DNA of 64,000 bases from contig NZ_JBIVRB010000001.1 of NCBI RefSeq assembly GCF_044755465.1, positions 1,054,001 through 1,118,000 on the forward strand. The letters run 5' to 3'. Both the position numbers and the translations under genes were made by a program. A model generated the notes under the pieces. The model was given only the letters and a program-made list of their open reading frames with translations, had not been told where the DNA came from and made no database searches. This document shows, one piece after another, positions 28,907 to 36,521 of this stretch. Numbering within the stretch: the first letter of the stretch is position 1; each line of letters starts with the position of its first letter. The stretch comes from Peterkaempfera sp044755465 (GTDB taxonomy: Bacteria > Actinomycetota > Actinomycetes > Streptomycetales > Streptomycetaceae).

Positions 28907-29584
28907 ATGACCGTGCTGGACGCGCTGCGGCTGCCCGCGCAGACCCTGCGCAGCGCTGCGACGCTCCAGCACATCAGCGGCGGCCGGTTCGAGCTGGGCA
29001 TCGGCGTCGGCTGGCAGAAAGCCGACCTGGACGCCCTCGCCCCGGACCTGCGCGAGGCCGGGGCACGGATCGCCTCGCTGGAACGCACCCTGGAGCTGCT
29101 GCGGCAGGTGTGGCCCGTTCCGACGGCAACCGGGGACGGCGGGGCCGAGCCGCTGGAGCGCGCCTTGGCTGCGGGGACCCCGGCGCCCCGCGTGATCGTG
29201 GCGGCCGGTACGTCCCGGATGCTCCAGCTCGCCGCCCGCTTCGCCGACGACATCGCGCTGACGGTGCCGACCCGGCCGCGCCTGGCTGGCGTTACCCCCA
29301 CGGCCGCCTCGGTGACCGCGCAGATCACGACGGCCCGCAGCGCCCGCCCGTCCTCGATGCCGCCCTGCCGGTTCCATCTGCAGATCCGCAGCCTCGGCCC
29401 GAGCGCGCCGGAGGACCCGGACGGCGACTGGTGGAGCGTCGGTGGCAGCCCCGGCCAGATCGCCGACGCCCTGCGCGAGCGCGCCGCGACGGGGGTGGAC
29501 TACCTCAGCGTGTGCACCGAAGACCTGAGCCTTCTTGAGTGGTTGTCGTCCCGGGTCCTGCCGCTGTACGAGGCGGATTCGTGA
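28907..29584 (+). pseudogene. LLM-class F420-dependent oxidoreductase, 5'-truncated
   Basis: 225 codons from ATG 28907. The sequence enters the luciferase-like fold midway: TVLDALRLPAQTLRSAATL, then HISGGRFELGIGVGW, ERTLELLRQVW, ARFADDIALTVP, and GGSPGQIADALRERAATGVDYL. The first ~70-80 residues, containing the first strands of the barrel, are missing. No ribosome binding site precedes the ATG. Its stop overlaps the nucleotidyltransferase GTG by 4 nt, so loss of its 5' end also removed the original operon promoter. Confidence 0.83.
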
Positions 29585-30363
29585 CGTCCGTCATCGTGCT
29601 GTGCGGCGGGCTGGGCAGCCGCCTGGGCCCGGCCGGGGCACATCGGCAGAAGACGATGTACGAGGTCGGCGGGACACCGATGCTGGAACTGGTGCTCTCC
29701 CAGGTCTGTCCCGCCGTCCCCGCCCCGGCCCCCGTCGTGCTGCTCACCGGCCACCGGAGTGAAGACGTCGAAGCCGCAGCCGCTGACTGGCAGTGCCGGA
29801 TCGACGCGCGGATTCAGGCTGTCGCCGAGAGTGCGCCGGGCGCCGCTGGGGTACTTCAGCTCGCTGAGCGTCTGCCCGCTCCGGTGCTGATCGTCGCCGG
29901 GAACGTTCTGCTCCCGTACGCGCGGCTGCTGCCCCACCTGCTCGCGCAATGGTCCCGCGACGGCCGGCCGGTCGTGGCCGGCAGCCGCCAGTGGCGCACC
30001 CACAGCCACCACACCGTGACCGCCCAGGACGGCACGGTCGCCTCCTGGCACCGCCTGCCGCACCGGGAGGCGGGCCGGTACGAAGTCGTCGACTCCTACC
30101 TGATCACCCCGCAGGTCATCAGTCGGATGCGGGCAGATCCAGAGCCGATCAGCCACACCCGTGCCCTGGCCGCGCTTGTGCCCCATGCGTCGGTAGCGTT
30201 CAGCGAATTCACCGGCGACTGGCTCCACGTGCAGACGCTGGCTGATCTCGCTGTCACACCGTCTCGGAAGGCTCTCCTGTGCCCACCCCCACCCTCATTG
30301 TCGTCTCCGGCCCGCCCGGAACCGGTAAGTCCACCCTCGCGAGCAAGCTCGCCGCCCGCCTGA
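29581..30363 (+). CDS. Sugar-phosphate nucleotidyltransferase-like protein
   Basis: 260 aa from GTG 29581. N-terminal VIVLCGGLGSRLGP matches the G-G-x-G-x-R-L NTP-binding loop, followed by KTMYEVGGTPMLELVL; PVVLLTGHRSEDVEAAA and APVLIVAGNVLLPYARLL resemble the rest of the Rossmann core, and EFTGDWLHVQTLADLAV the C-terminal sugar-binding part. It likely makes an NDP-sugar or related activated compound. The last 28 codons overlap the next gene by 85 nt in another frame; the conserved domain ends before that overlap. Confidence 0.78.
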   Translation: MTSVIVLCGGLGSRLGPAGAHRQKTMYEVGGTPMLELVLSQVCPAVPAPAPVVLLTGHRSEDVEAAAADWQCRIDARIQAVAESAPGAAGVLQLAERLPAPVLIVAGNVLLPYARLLPHLLAQWSRDGRPVVAGSRQWRTHSHHTVTAQDGTVASWHRLPHREAGRYEVVDSYLITPQVISRMRADPEPISHTRALAALVPHASVAFSEFTGDWLHVQTLADLAVTPSRKALLCPPPPSLSSPARPEPVSPPSRASSPPA

Positions 30364-30851
30364 CCCTGCCGTGGTACAGCCGCGACGGCATCAAGGAGTC
30401 GCTGTTCGACACGCTGGGCTGGTCGGACCGGCAGAGGTCCAAGGAACTGGGGGCCGCCTCGGTGGCCGTGCTGTTCACCCTGCTCAGCGACACCCTGTCC
30501 GCAGGCGCCAGCTGCCTGACGGAGTCGAACTTCCGCAGAGTGCAGTCCTCCCCGGACTTCCGACGCCTGCTGGAGGAGACCGGGGCCCGCGCGGTGCAGG
30601 TCCAGTGCACCACCCAAGGGGACGTGCTCCTGGAGCGGTTCGCCACCCGCTCCTCCTCCGCCGGGCGCCACCCCGGGCACTGCGACGACCAGAACCTCGA
30701 CGAGTTCCGCGCCGAACTGCTGGCCGGCCGCTACGAGCCCCTGGACGTGCCCGGACCGGTCCTCACCCAGGACACCACCGACTTCCACGCCGTGGACATC
30801 GAGGCCCTGGCCACCCAGCTCTCCGCCCTCCTCCACTCCGATGCGCCGTAA
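30279..30851 (+). CDS. P-loop small-molecule kinase (AAA_33-like)
   Basis: 190 aa from GTG 30279, with GGAAGG at 30265-30270. Walker A GPPGTGKST near residue 10, then LPWYSRDGIKESLFD (acceptor-binding DGIKE motif typical of this kinase group), LTESNFRR, and a lid-like arginine segment ERFATRSSSAGRHPGH. It probably phosphorylates a sugar, nucleoside or similar hydroxyl compound. It lies between the nucleotidyltransferase and a dehydrogenase in one operon. Confidence 0.82.
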   Translation: MPTPTLIVVSGPPGTGKSTLASKLAARLTLPWYSRDGIKESLFDTLGWSDRQRSKELGAASVAVLFTLLSDTLSAGASCLTESNFRRVQSSPDFRRLLEETGARAVQVQCTTQGDVLLERFATRSSSAGRHPGHCDDQNLDEFRAELLAGRYEPLDVPGPVLTQDTTDFHAVDIEALATQLSALLHSDAP

Positions 30852-30907
30852 CCTGTCTGCTCACCGGCCGGGATCGCGGCGTCACCATCTCCGCGAAAGG
30901 AATCACT

Positions 30908-31882
30908 GTGCACGCCCTCCGCCTGCGCGCCCCGGGAACGTTCGAAAGCGTCCCAGACGCTCCCCTTCCCGCCCCGGCACTCGGCCAGGTGACCGTCCGC
31001 CTGAGCGCCGCCGCGCTCTGCGGCAGCGATCTGCCCAAGTTCCGCAGTACCGCCGATCCGCGCTCCGGGCGGATCGGGTTCCCCATCCACGAGTGCGTCG
31101 GCCACGTCCTCGACGCGGGCGGCGACGCCGGCCTGGAGCCCGGCCAGCGGGTCCTGGCCATGCCCGACGACGAATGCGGCCTCGCGGAGGTCTACCTCGC
31201 CAACCGCGACGCGACACACCCGGTCAGCGCCGGCCATCTCACCGATGCCCAGGCCACCCTGATCCAGCCGCTGGCCGCCGTGCTGTACGCCACGGCAAAA
31301 CTCGGCGACGTCGCCGGGGCCCGCGTCACCGTGCTCGGCCTGGGACCGATCGGGCTCATGTGCGCCTACGTCCTGAGCCGGCGCGGCGCCCGCGTCACCG
31401 GCGTCGACCCGGTCGGGCGCAGCAAGGACATCACCACCGCCTTCGGCATCGAACACCACCTCCAGGACAGCGCCGCCGCCTGGTCCGCCAGCGCCCACGC
31501 CACCGAGCCCGTCGACATCTGCATCGAGGCCGTCGGACATCAGCAGCGCACCGTACGCGATGCCGTCGCCCTCACCAGGCACAGCGGCACCATCCTGGCC
31601 CTGGGAGTCCCGGACGACGCCGAGTACGCCTTCCCCTACGAAGCGCTGCTGCGCGGCAACATCACGCTCAAGACCAGCATTACCCCGCCCTGGCAACAGG
31701 TGTACGGCCCGGCCGAGGATTACCTCTGCGCCCATCTGGAGACGATGTCGCTCCTGCTCACCCACACCTTCCCCGTCACCGAGGCCGCCGCCTACCGCGC
31801 GTACGCACAGCCTGCCGACGACCGGCTCAAGGTGATCATCACCACCGCCGGCGGCTGGATGCCCGCTGAGGCCCGCTCATGA
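30908..31882 (+). CDS. Medium-chain alcohol/polyol dehydrogenase family protein
   Basis: 324 aa from GTG 30908 with GAAAGGA 7 nt upstream. GroES-like N-terminal domain with CGSD and FPIHECVGHV (catalytic zinc ligands), Rossmann motif VLGLGPIGLMCAYVL, and GVDPVGRSKDITTAFG. The four-Cys structural zinc lobe is absent. Would oxidise a hydroxyl of a sugar or cyclitol, creating the keto group a DegT enzyme needs; substrate is inference. Its stop overlaps the histidine phosphatase ATG (ATGA). Confidence 0.85.
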   Translation: MHALRLRAPGTFESVPDAPLPAPALGQVTVRLSAAALCGSDLPKFRSTADPRSGRIGFPIHECVGHVLDAGGDAGLEPGQRVLAMPDDECGLAEVYLANRDATHPVSAGHLTDAQATLIQPLAAVLYATAKLGDVAGARVTVLGLGPIGLMCAYVLSRRGARVTGVDPVGRSKDITTAFGIEHHLQDSAAAWSASAHATEPVDICIEAVGHQQRTVRDAVALTRHSGTILALGVPDDAEYAFPYEALLRGNITLKTSITPPWQQVYGPAEDYLCAHLETMSLLLTHTFPVTEAAAYRAYAQPADDRLKVIITTAGGWMPAEARS

Positions 31883-32469
31883 ACAGCGCCTTGGGCCGCT
31901 TCCTGATGGTCCGCCACGGCCGCACCACCGCCAACGCCAACCGAGTCCTCATGGGAGGCACTGACGCGCCGCTGCTGCCCGCCTCCCTCGAAGAGGCCGA
32001 ACAGCTCGGCCGGAACCTCGCCCTGGGTAGTACGACGGTCATCTACAGCAGCGACCAGCCCCGCGCCCTGCGCACCGCCCACCTGATCGGCGCCCCCGGC
32101 AGGCTCCGCCCGACACCCGACGAGCACCTGCGAGAGCGGCACTTCGGCCGGTACACCCTCAGCACGTTCACCGACCTTGAGCAGGAACCCGCCTGGCCGG
32201 CCGTCGACACCCACTACGACGTACGGCCCGAGGGCGGCGAGTCGCTGCGCGACGTCGAGACACGCGTCTTCACCCGCCTGCTCGACCTGCACAGCACACT
32301 GGCACCGCAGATCACGCTGACCGTGGTAGGGCACAGCACCTGCTGGCGCCTGGTCGAAGCGGTCCTCAACGGCCGCCGCCACGATCCGTTCGACGAGCCG
32401 ATTCCGCCGCCGCTGACCGTCCTGGAGCATCCGCGCACCGCCCTGGAACTCCTCCGCGACCACATCTGA
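31879..32469 (+). CDS. Histidine phosphatase (phosphoglycerate mutase-like)
   Basis: 196 aa. Catalytic RHG motif in FLMVRHGRTTANANRVLMGG, second core Arg in SSDQPRALRTAHLI, acid in REGHFGR-like RERHFGRYT, and the C-terminal His in VVGHSTCWRLVEAVL. Removes a phosphate from a small molecule; in the operon it may act on the kinase product or intermediate. Translation coupled to the dehydrogenase. Last gene of the plus-strand operon. Confidence 0.88.
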   Translation: MNSALGRFLMVRHGRTTANANRVLMGGTDAPLLPASLEEAEQLGRNLALGSTTVIYSSDQPRALRTAHLIGAPGRLRPTPDEHLRERHFGRYTLSTFTDLEQEPAWPAVDTHYDVRPEGGESLRDVETRVFTRLLDLHSTLAPQITLTVVGHSTCWRLVEAVLNGRRHDPFDEPIPPPLTVLEHPRTALELLRDHI

Positions 32470-32477
32470 CAATGGGG

Positions 32478-32513
32478 GAGGGGGCGGGCGGCCTGAGGGC
32501 CGCCCGCCCCCTC
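32478..32513. terminator. Bidirectional terminator, island operon / HAD gene
   Basis: Perfect 16-bp stem GAGGGGGCGGGCGGCC / GGCCGCCCGCCCCCTC with TGAG loop, between the convergent phosphatase genes. Confidence 0.88.
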
Positions 32514-32520
32514 GTTCGTC

Positions 32521-33237
32521 CTACGCGCTCGGCCGGTGCACCGACATGCGCGGCGTCGCACCGTGCAGCACCAGGCCCGGCACCTCCTCCGCCCCGGCCA
32601 CATAGGGCCCATCCCAGCCGCGCACGCCGTACGCAACCGCCGTCGCTCCGCCCCGGCGCGGCACCCCAACGGCCGTCATCCCCGCGCGCCCCGCCCCGGC
32701 CAGCTCATCCCCGCCGCCGTCACCGACGTACAGCACCCGCCCCGCCGGGACACCGAGAGCGGCCAGCACCCTCATGTACAGCGCCGGCGACGGTTTGACC
32801 GCCTGCTCACGGCAACTGAAGAACGCACTGTCGACCAGCCCGGCCAGCGCGCACCCCGGCCATGCCTCGACTGTCTCCGCTGCCGCGTCCGAGAGCACCA
32901 CCACCGGCACCCCCTGGTCCCGAAGCCCGGCTAGTACAGCCAGCACACTCTCCTCGGTCCGCAGGCGGAGAGCGGCGTGCTCCCGGACGGTCAGGAGGGC
33001 CCGGTCCAGGTCAGGCTGTCGGACCCCGCACCGCCCGGCGAGGTCCCGCACGATCTCCGGGACTGATGTCAGCTCGCCCTCGTGCCGTGCCCGCCAGGAC
33101 TGTGCCAGCGCGGCACGGACCTGCCCGTCCCCCACCCCGAAGGCTGCGGCCAGCCCGCCCGCGAGCCGCGCCCGCTCCGGCCCGGACGGAGCAGGCACCA
33201 GGGTGCCGAACAAGTCGAACACCACCCCGTCGAACAT
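32521..33237 (-). CDS. HAD-superfamily hydrolase
   Basis: 238 aa from ATG 33237, although starts at 33225 or further upstream are possible. HAD motifs: I, VVFDLFGTLVP; II, VVVLSDAA; III, Lys in AVKPSPALY; IV, GDGGGDELAGA. A 15-bp tandem duplication at the beginning gives FDGVM-FDGVV before motif I and has created an extra start codon. Likely a phosphatase of a sugar or other small phosphate; the gene faces the histidine phosphatase and could supply a second dephosphorylation step. Confidence 0.83.
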   Translation of the reverse strand: MFDGVVFDLFGTLVPAPSGPERARLAGGLAAAFGVGDGQVRAALAQSWRARHEGELTSVPEIVRDLAGRCGVRQPDLDRALLTVREHAALRLRTEESVLAVLAGLRDQGVPVVVLSDAAAETVEAWPGCALAGLVDSAFFSCREQAVKPSPALYMRVLAALGVPAGRVLYVGDGGGDELAGAGRAGMTAVGVPRRGGATAVAYGVRGWDGPYVAGAEEVPGLVLHGATPRMSVHRPSA

Positions 33238-34069
33238 CACCCCGTCGAACCTCGGCTCTGCGCTCCCTGCCGCCAGCCCGCCGGTTCCGCCCCATGCATC
33301 GTTCACAGCGCCACCACCCCACGCATCGTCCTGATCAAGAGGTGACGGGGCGTCCGCCCGCCCGGCCGGCCACCGGCCGACGCACGCAGACCCCGGTCCT
33401 TCCGGTACGAGCACAGCAGCCGAGTGCCTCGCCCCGTCAGGACGCTTCCGGGTTGAACGGTGGCACGGGCCATGCGTCTGCCCACGGCAGCCTCACCAGT
33501 CGTGTTTCGGCCAAGATCGGGAAGACGCGCATGGCTCACCGCTACCTGGGGGGTCGCGGCGGGGGTACGCCCCGGGCCCATGTTCCGCAAGCTGGGCGGG
33601 CGAACTGCTGGGCATGCCACCTGCCCGGCCCCCTGGCGGTGCGCCCGGCCGTGCGCCCACGGGTGCACGGGGGCAGGAAGATTCGGGGAGATGCGGGCCG
33701 GTTCTTCGATGTCAGAGCATCGTCGCAGGTCAGATGGGGTGCCGGTTGCGGTTCGAATCCGGCTTCGGGCACCCCCCACCGCCGTCGACCCACCGGCCCG
33801 GCCCGGCACCCCCGAAACCCGCATCAGCCCACCACGCGCCGGCCCGGCCGGGCACCGGGCCCACCGACGGCCCGGGACGACCCGGGGTCGTACAGACCCG
33901 CCCCCGTCCTCATCCATCGTTCATCCCGGCGGCCGAGTACCTGACGGACCTCGTCCAGGACCGTGTCACCCGGACTGTCGAGCGCTGGTGCGCACCTGGA
34001 CGAAACCGGTGGAAGCGACCAGCCCTCCCGCCCTACCGTGGAACCATCCCGCACCGTAAGGACCACGCC
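33238..34069. other. Gene-free junction of the two island elements
   Basis: No convincing gene. It holds the right-arm sequence of element A (TGTTTCGGCCAA at 33503-33514 and 33692-33749) and the attachment-site copy at 33750-33776. Downstream of that copy the DNA is C-rich up to the phosphotransferase gene. Confidence 0.5.
33750..33776 (+). other. Copy of bldA 3' end (middle attachment site)
   Basis: Identical to 26006-26032 except one C-to-T change. The flanking 5' part cannot form a T stem or any other tRNA arm, so it is not a tRNA gene. Confidence 0.78.
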
Positions 34070-35023
34070 GTGCCCTCCGACGACACCCAGCCGCGAACCT
34101 CGGTGCGGCCGCTGTGGGCTGACCTCCCCCCGGCCGTACGCGAGTCCGCCGACGGCACACTCGGCTCCCCCGTCGTCACCACGCTGCCGCAGGCCGGTGG
34201 CTTCAGCCCCGGCCTCGCCGTCCGTGCCGTCCTCGCCGACGGCCGCCGCGCCTTCCTCAAAGGGATCAGGACGGACCACCCCGCCTACCCGATGTACGCG
34301 GACGAGGCCACCGTCAACCGCGCCATGCCGGCCTGGGCGCCGCTGCCCCGCATGCTCGACACCTGGGAGGCGGCCGGCTGGCTGCTGATGTCCTTCGAGG
34401 ACATCGCCGGCGGGCACCCCGACCTCAGCCCGGGATCGGCGGACCTCCCCGCCGTCCTGCGGACCCTGGACGTGCTCCCCGAGGTGGTCAGCCCGTCACC
34501 GATCCCCGATGCGCCGGCCGTTGCCGACGAGTTGGCGGGCATGCTCCACGGCTGGCAGGCGCTCACCCGCGAGGGCGCCCCGCTCGACCCGTGGTCGACC
34601 CGGCACATCGACCGGTTGGCCGCCGTCGAGCGGGACTGGACGAAGGACTCGGCGGGAACCTGCCTGCTCCACATCGACCTGCGGGCCGACAACATGCTGA
34701 TGCGGGACCCCGACACCGCCCTGGTCATCGACTGGGCGTATCTGCACCAGGGTGCCCCGTGGCTCGACCCGGCGTTCCTCGGCCCGCAGCTCATCCGGGC
34801 CGGCCACACCCCCGGGCAGGTCACCGAGCTGCTGGCCAGGGTGTCCTCCTGGCGCGCGGCGCCCCCTGCGGCGGCCCTGTCGTTCGCCGTCGCCCAGGCG
34901 GGCTACTGGGAACGCAGTTCCCGCCTGCCGGCCCCTCCCGGGGTGCCCTACCTGCGCGGCTACCAGGCCGAGATGGCCGCCGTCGGCCGGGACTGGGTGG
35001 CGTATCTCGGCGGCTGGGTCTAG
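34070..35023 (+). CDS. APH/choline-kinase-fold phosphotransferase
   Basis: 317 aa from GTG 34070, with AAGGA at 34057-34061. Brenner-type catalytic motif HIDLRADNML (HxDxxxxN) near residue 202 and the DFG-like VIDWAYLHQGAPWLDPA near 220. The N-lobe lysine is in RAFLKGIRTDHPAYP. It phosphorylates a hydroxyl of an unknown small molecule; an aminoglycoside is possible but not supported by any specific residue. Alone on element B apart from the toxin-antitoxin pair. Confidence 0.8.
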   Translation: MPSDDTQPRTSVRPLWADLPPAVRESADGTLGSPVVTTLPQAGGFSPGLAVRAVLADGRRAFLKGIRTDHPAYPMYADEATVNRAMPAWAPLPRMLDTWEAAGWLLMSFEDIAGGHPDLSPGSADLPAVLRTLDVLPEVVSPSPIPDAPAVADELAGMLHGWQALTREGAPLDPWSTRHIDRLAAVERDWTKDSAGTCLLHIDLRADNMLMRDPDTALVIDWAYLHQGAPWLDPAFLGPQLIRAGHTPGQVTELLARVSSWRAAPPAAALSFAVAQAGYWERSSRLPAPPGVPYLRGYQAEMAAVGRDWVAYLGGWV

Positions 35024-35401
35024 CACTGCCTGACGCCATGGCGTACCCCCGTTCAGAAGCCGGCGGTACTGCCCCCGGGGGCCGGTGCTGATCTTGCCCC
35101 CTGCCCCTGAGCTGGGCCACCATGCAACCCTCCTTGGTGAACCCGGGCCCGTCAGCAGCAGACACGCGGGGCACAGCGCCGGACCACGGTGGAGGAGCCG
35201 CCCCCTCCCAACCGTCGATCGGGAACACGTGGCCCGGCCTGCCGCACCAGACGCGCGACCCGGGAAATCCACTGATCACCTTTGCCCGGCGGCACGCTGA
35301 CGCCAGGCTGGGGAGCCACCGTTCCGCCCTGACCGGGCACGCAATCGGGCGTGTCCGGAGAGCGGTCGCGCTATGGCATCGCGAATGCCATACTCAGGGA
35401 T
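35024..35401. other. 378-bp gene-free region with toxin-antitoxin operator
   Basis: Contains a GCCCCCGGGGGC palindrome (35071-35082) that may end the phosphotransferase transcript and the operator described separately. No coding sequence or transposon end was recognised. Confidence 0.45.
35372..35392. promoter_or_regulatory. Autoregulatory operator of VapBC-type operon
   Basis: TATGGCAT (35372-35379) and ATGCCATA (35385-35392) are perfect inverted arms around a 5-nt spacer. They overlap the hexamer CATACT (35389-35394), which lies 7 nt before the antitoxin ATG, the arrangement expected for autorepression of a leaderless toxin-antitoxin message. Confidence 0.7.
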
Positions 35402-35692
35402 ATGACTGATGACACCGATTTCCTTCCTGGGGGCGGCCCCACCAGCGGCATCTCCGTGACCCTGACTGCCGGCACCCTGCAGGCGATCCGGGAACGGGTC
35501 GGTAAGCGAGGCGTCTCCGCGTATCTGGAGCGGGCGGCGCAGCGTCAGATCGAACGGGACAACCTGGATGAACTGATCTCTGCCATGGAGGAGGCCCATG
35601 GTCCTGCCGATCCGGAAGCTGTGGCCGCCAAGCGGGCCCGGCTGACCAGGGCCGTTCTCGGGGCGGACTCCGACGCCGGTGCGGCCGCATGA
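35402..35692 (+). CDS. Antitoxin of PIN toxin (ribbon-helix-helix-like)
   Basis: 96 aa from ATG 35402. The central part (ISVTLTAGTLQAIRERVGKRGVSAYLERAAQRQIERDNLDELISAM) has the strand-helix-helix pattern of small DNA-binding antitoxins; the acidic/Ala-rich C-terminus would wrap the toxin. Stop overlaps the toxin ATG (ATGA). It would repress its own promoter through the upstream palindrome. Confidence 0.8.
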   Translation: MTDDTDFLPGGGPTSGISVTLTAGTLQAIRERVGKRGVSAYLERAAQRQIERDNLDELISAMEEAHGPADPEAVAAKRARLTRAVLGADSDAGAAA

Positions 35693-36090
35693 GTGGTGGC
35701 GCGCTGGTCCTGGACAGCGAGGGTCTGGCGAAGGCTGTGCAGCGGGACCGGGAGGTGCACGAGTGGCTGGCAGCGGCCCGTGATGCGGATCTTCCGGTCC
35801 TCACGTCGGCCGCAGTACTGGTCGAGGCCATCCACCCGCGGATCAATGAGGCTGCCCTGAGGTGGACGCTGTCCCGGCTTCGGGTGGAACCGGTCACTCA
35901 GGTCATCGCACAGAGCGCCGCTGCCCTCCTGCGGAAAGCGGGGCTGCACGGGCACAAGTACGCCATCGACGCCATGCTGTGCGCAACGGCCCTGGCACAC
36001 CCGGGGCGGGTGACGATTCTGACCTCCGACGTCGAGGATCTCCGCATGCTTACGGCCGGCCACGTCCGGATGGAGGTCGAGAAGGTCTGA
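35689..36090 (+). CDS. PIN-domain toxin (VapC-type)
   Basis: 133 aa, usual for VapC. PIN acidic residues are present: Asp in LVLDSEGLAKA, Glu in LVEAIHPRIN, Asp in YAIDAMLCATALAH, and Asp in ILTSDVEDLRML. A Mg-dependent endoribonuclease that typically cuts tRNA or rRNA. With its antitoxin it would stabilise element B by post-segregational killing. Confidence 0.87.
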   Translation: MSGGALVLDSEGLAKAVQRDREVHEWLAAARDADLPVLTSAAVLVEAIHPRINEAALRWTLSRLRVEPVTQVIAQSAAALLRKAGLHGHKYAIDAMLCATALAHPGRVTILTSDVEDLRMLTAGHVRMEVEKV

Positions 36091-36521
36091 GCGGGTCCCG
36101 CAGGCCAGGCGGTGCGGCGGCACCTGGTGGCCCGGGTGCTGCCCGGTGGGTAGGAGCTTCCGGGATGGGTGGGCCGTAGTGTTTCGGCCAAAGCGGACGC
36201 TGCCGCCGACCGGGGGGTGATGGCCCGTCAGTGGCCGGGGTGAGCTGGGGGTTCGGGGAGTGGGGAGGCCGGTCGGGCCTTCTGCTTGTCCGGCTCCCGG
36301 CCTGGGAGCGCCGGGGCGGGGTGGTGCGGGCCGGGTCGGCGGGGTCGGAGCGTTGCCGCAGGTCGGGTGAGGTGCCGGGCGGAGTTCGAATCCGGCTTCG
36401 GGCACGGCTGCCGTTCGCGTTCGACACCGTGGGCGGGTCGCGGCCGGGTGGCATGAGAATTCTTTACCAGGGCATTACCATTGGCGTGCGGGCAGCACCG
36501 TGCCGCCCTGGGAGGAAACAC
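36091..36521. other. Right end of element B and BI-1 upstream region
   Basis: No gene. Holds the second TGTTTCGGCCAA (36180-36191), the arm-like sequence 36325-36383 and the third tRNA-end copy. Core chromosome seems to resume at ~36406 with the promoter of the Bax-inhibitor gene, where TTACCA is repeated at 36464 and 36475. Confidence 0.5.
36384..36405 (+). other. Third copy of bldA 3' end (right attachment site)
   Basis: 22 nt identical to 33751-33772, carrying the same T variant. As at the middle copy, no tRNA arm is formed by the 5' flank. Confidence 0.72.

Larger units (their letters stand above)
26028..33776 (+). mobile_element. Putative integrated element A (7.7 kb) at bldA
   Basis: Bounded on the left by the tRNA and on the right by a 27-nt near-copy of the tRNA 3' end. 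It contains nine accessory genes with no clear housekeeping role. No integrase, excisionase, replication or transfer gene was found, so it is either a remnant, or cargo moved by an integrase encoded elsewhere. The element interpretation is inference from the direct repeats and gene content. Confidence 0.6.
33777..36405 (+). mobile_element. Putative integrated element B (2.6 kb)
   Basis: Lies between the second and third copies of the tRNA 3' end. Contains a phosphotransferase and a PIN-type toxin-antitoxin pair, and no integrase. The 81 nt ending at its right copy align without gaps to the 81 nt ending at the middle copy at roughly 80% identity by eye, so both elements carry related right arms. 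Confidence 0.5.

Noticed and set aside
33692..33776. A second tRNA gene at the tRNA-like 3' end
   Set aside because: The 5' flank cannot form the T stem, anticodon stem or acceptor partner. Same result at 36325-36405.
34821..35279. Minus-strand frame after the phosphotransferase as a transposase remnant
   Set aside because: No DDE or HUH motif, no terminal inverted repeat and no target duplication seen.
26028..36405. bldA-dependent (TTA-containing) cargo
   Set aside because: I noticed no in-frame TTA codon in the island genes; the TTA-like strings I looked at span codon boundaries. Not an exhaustive count.
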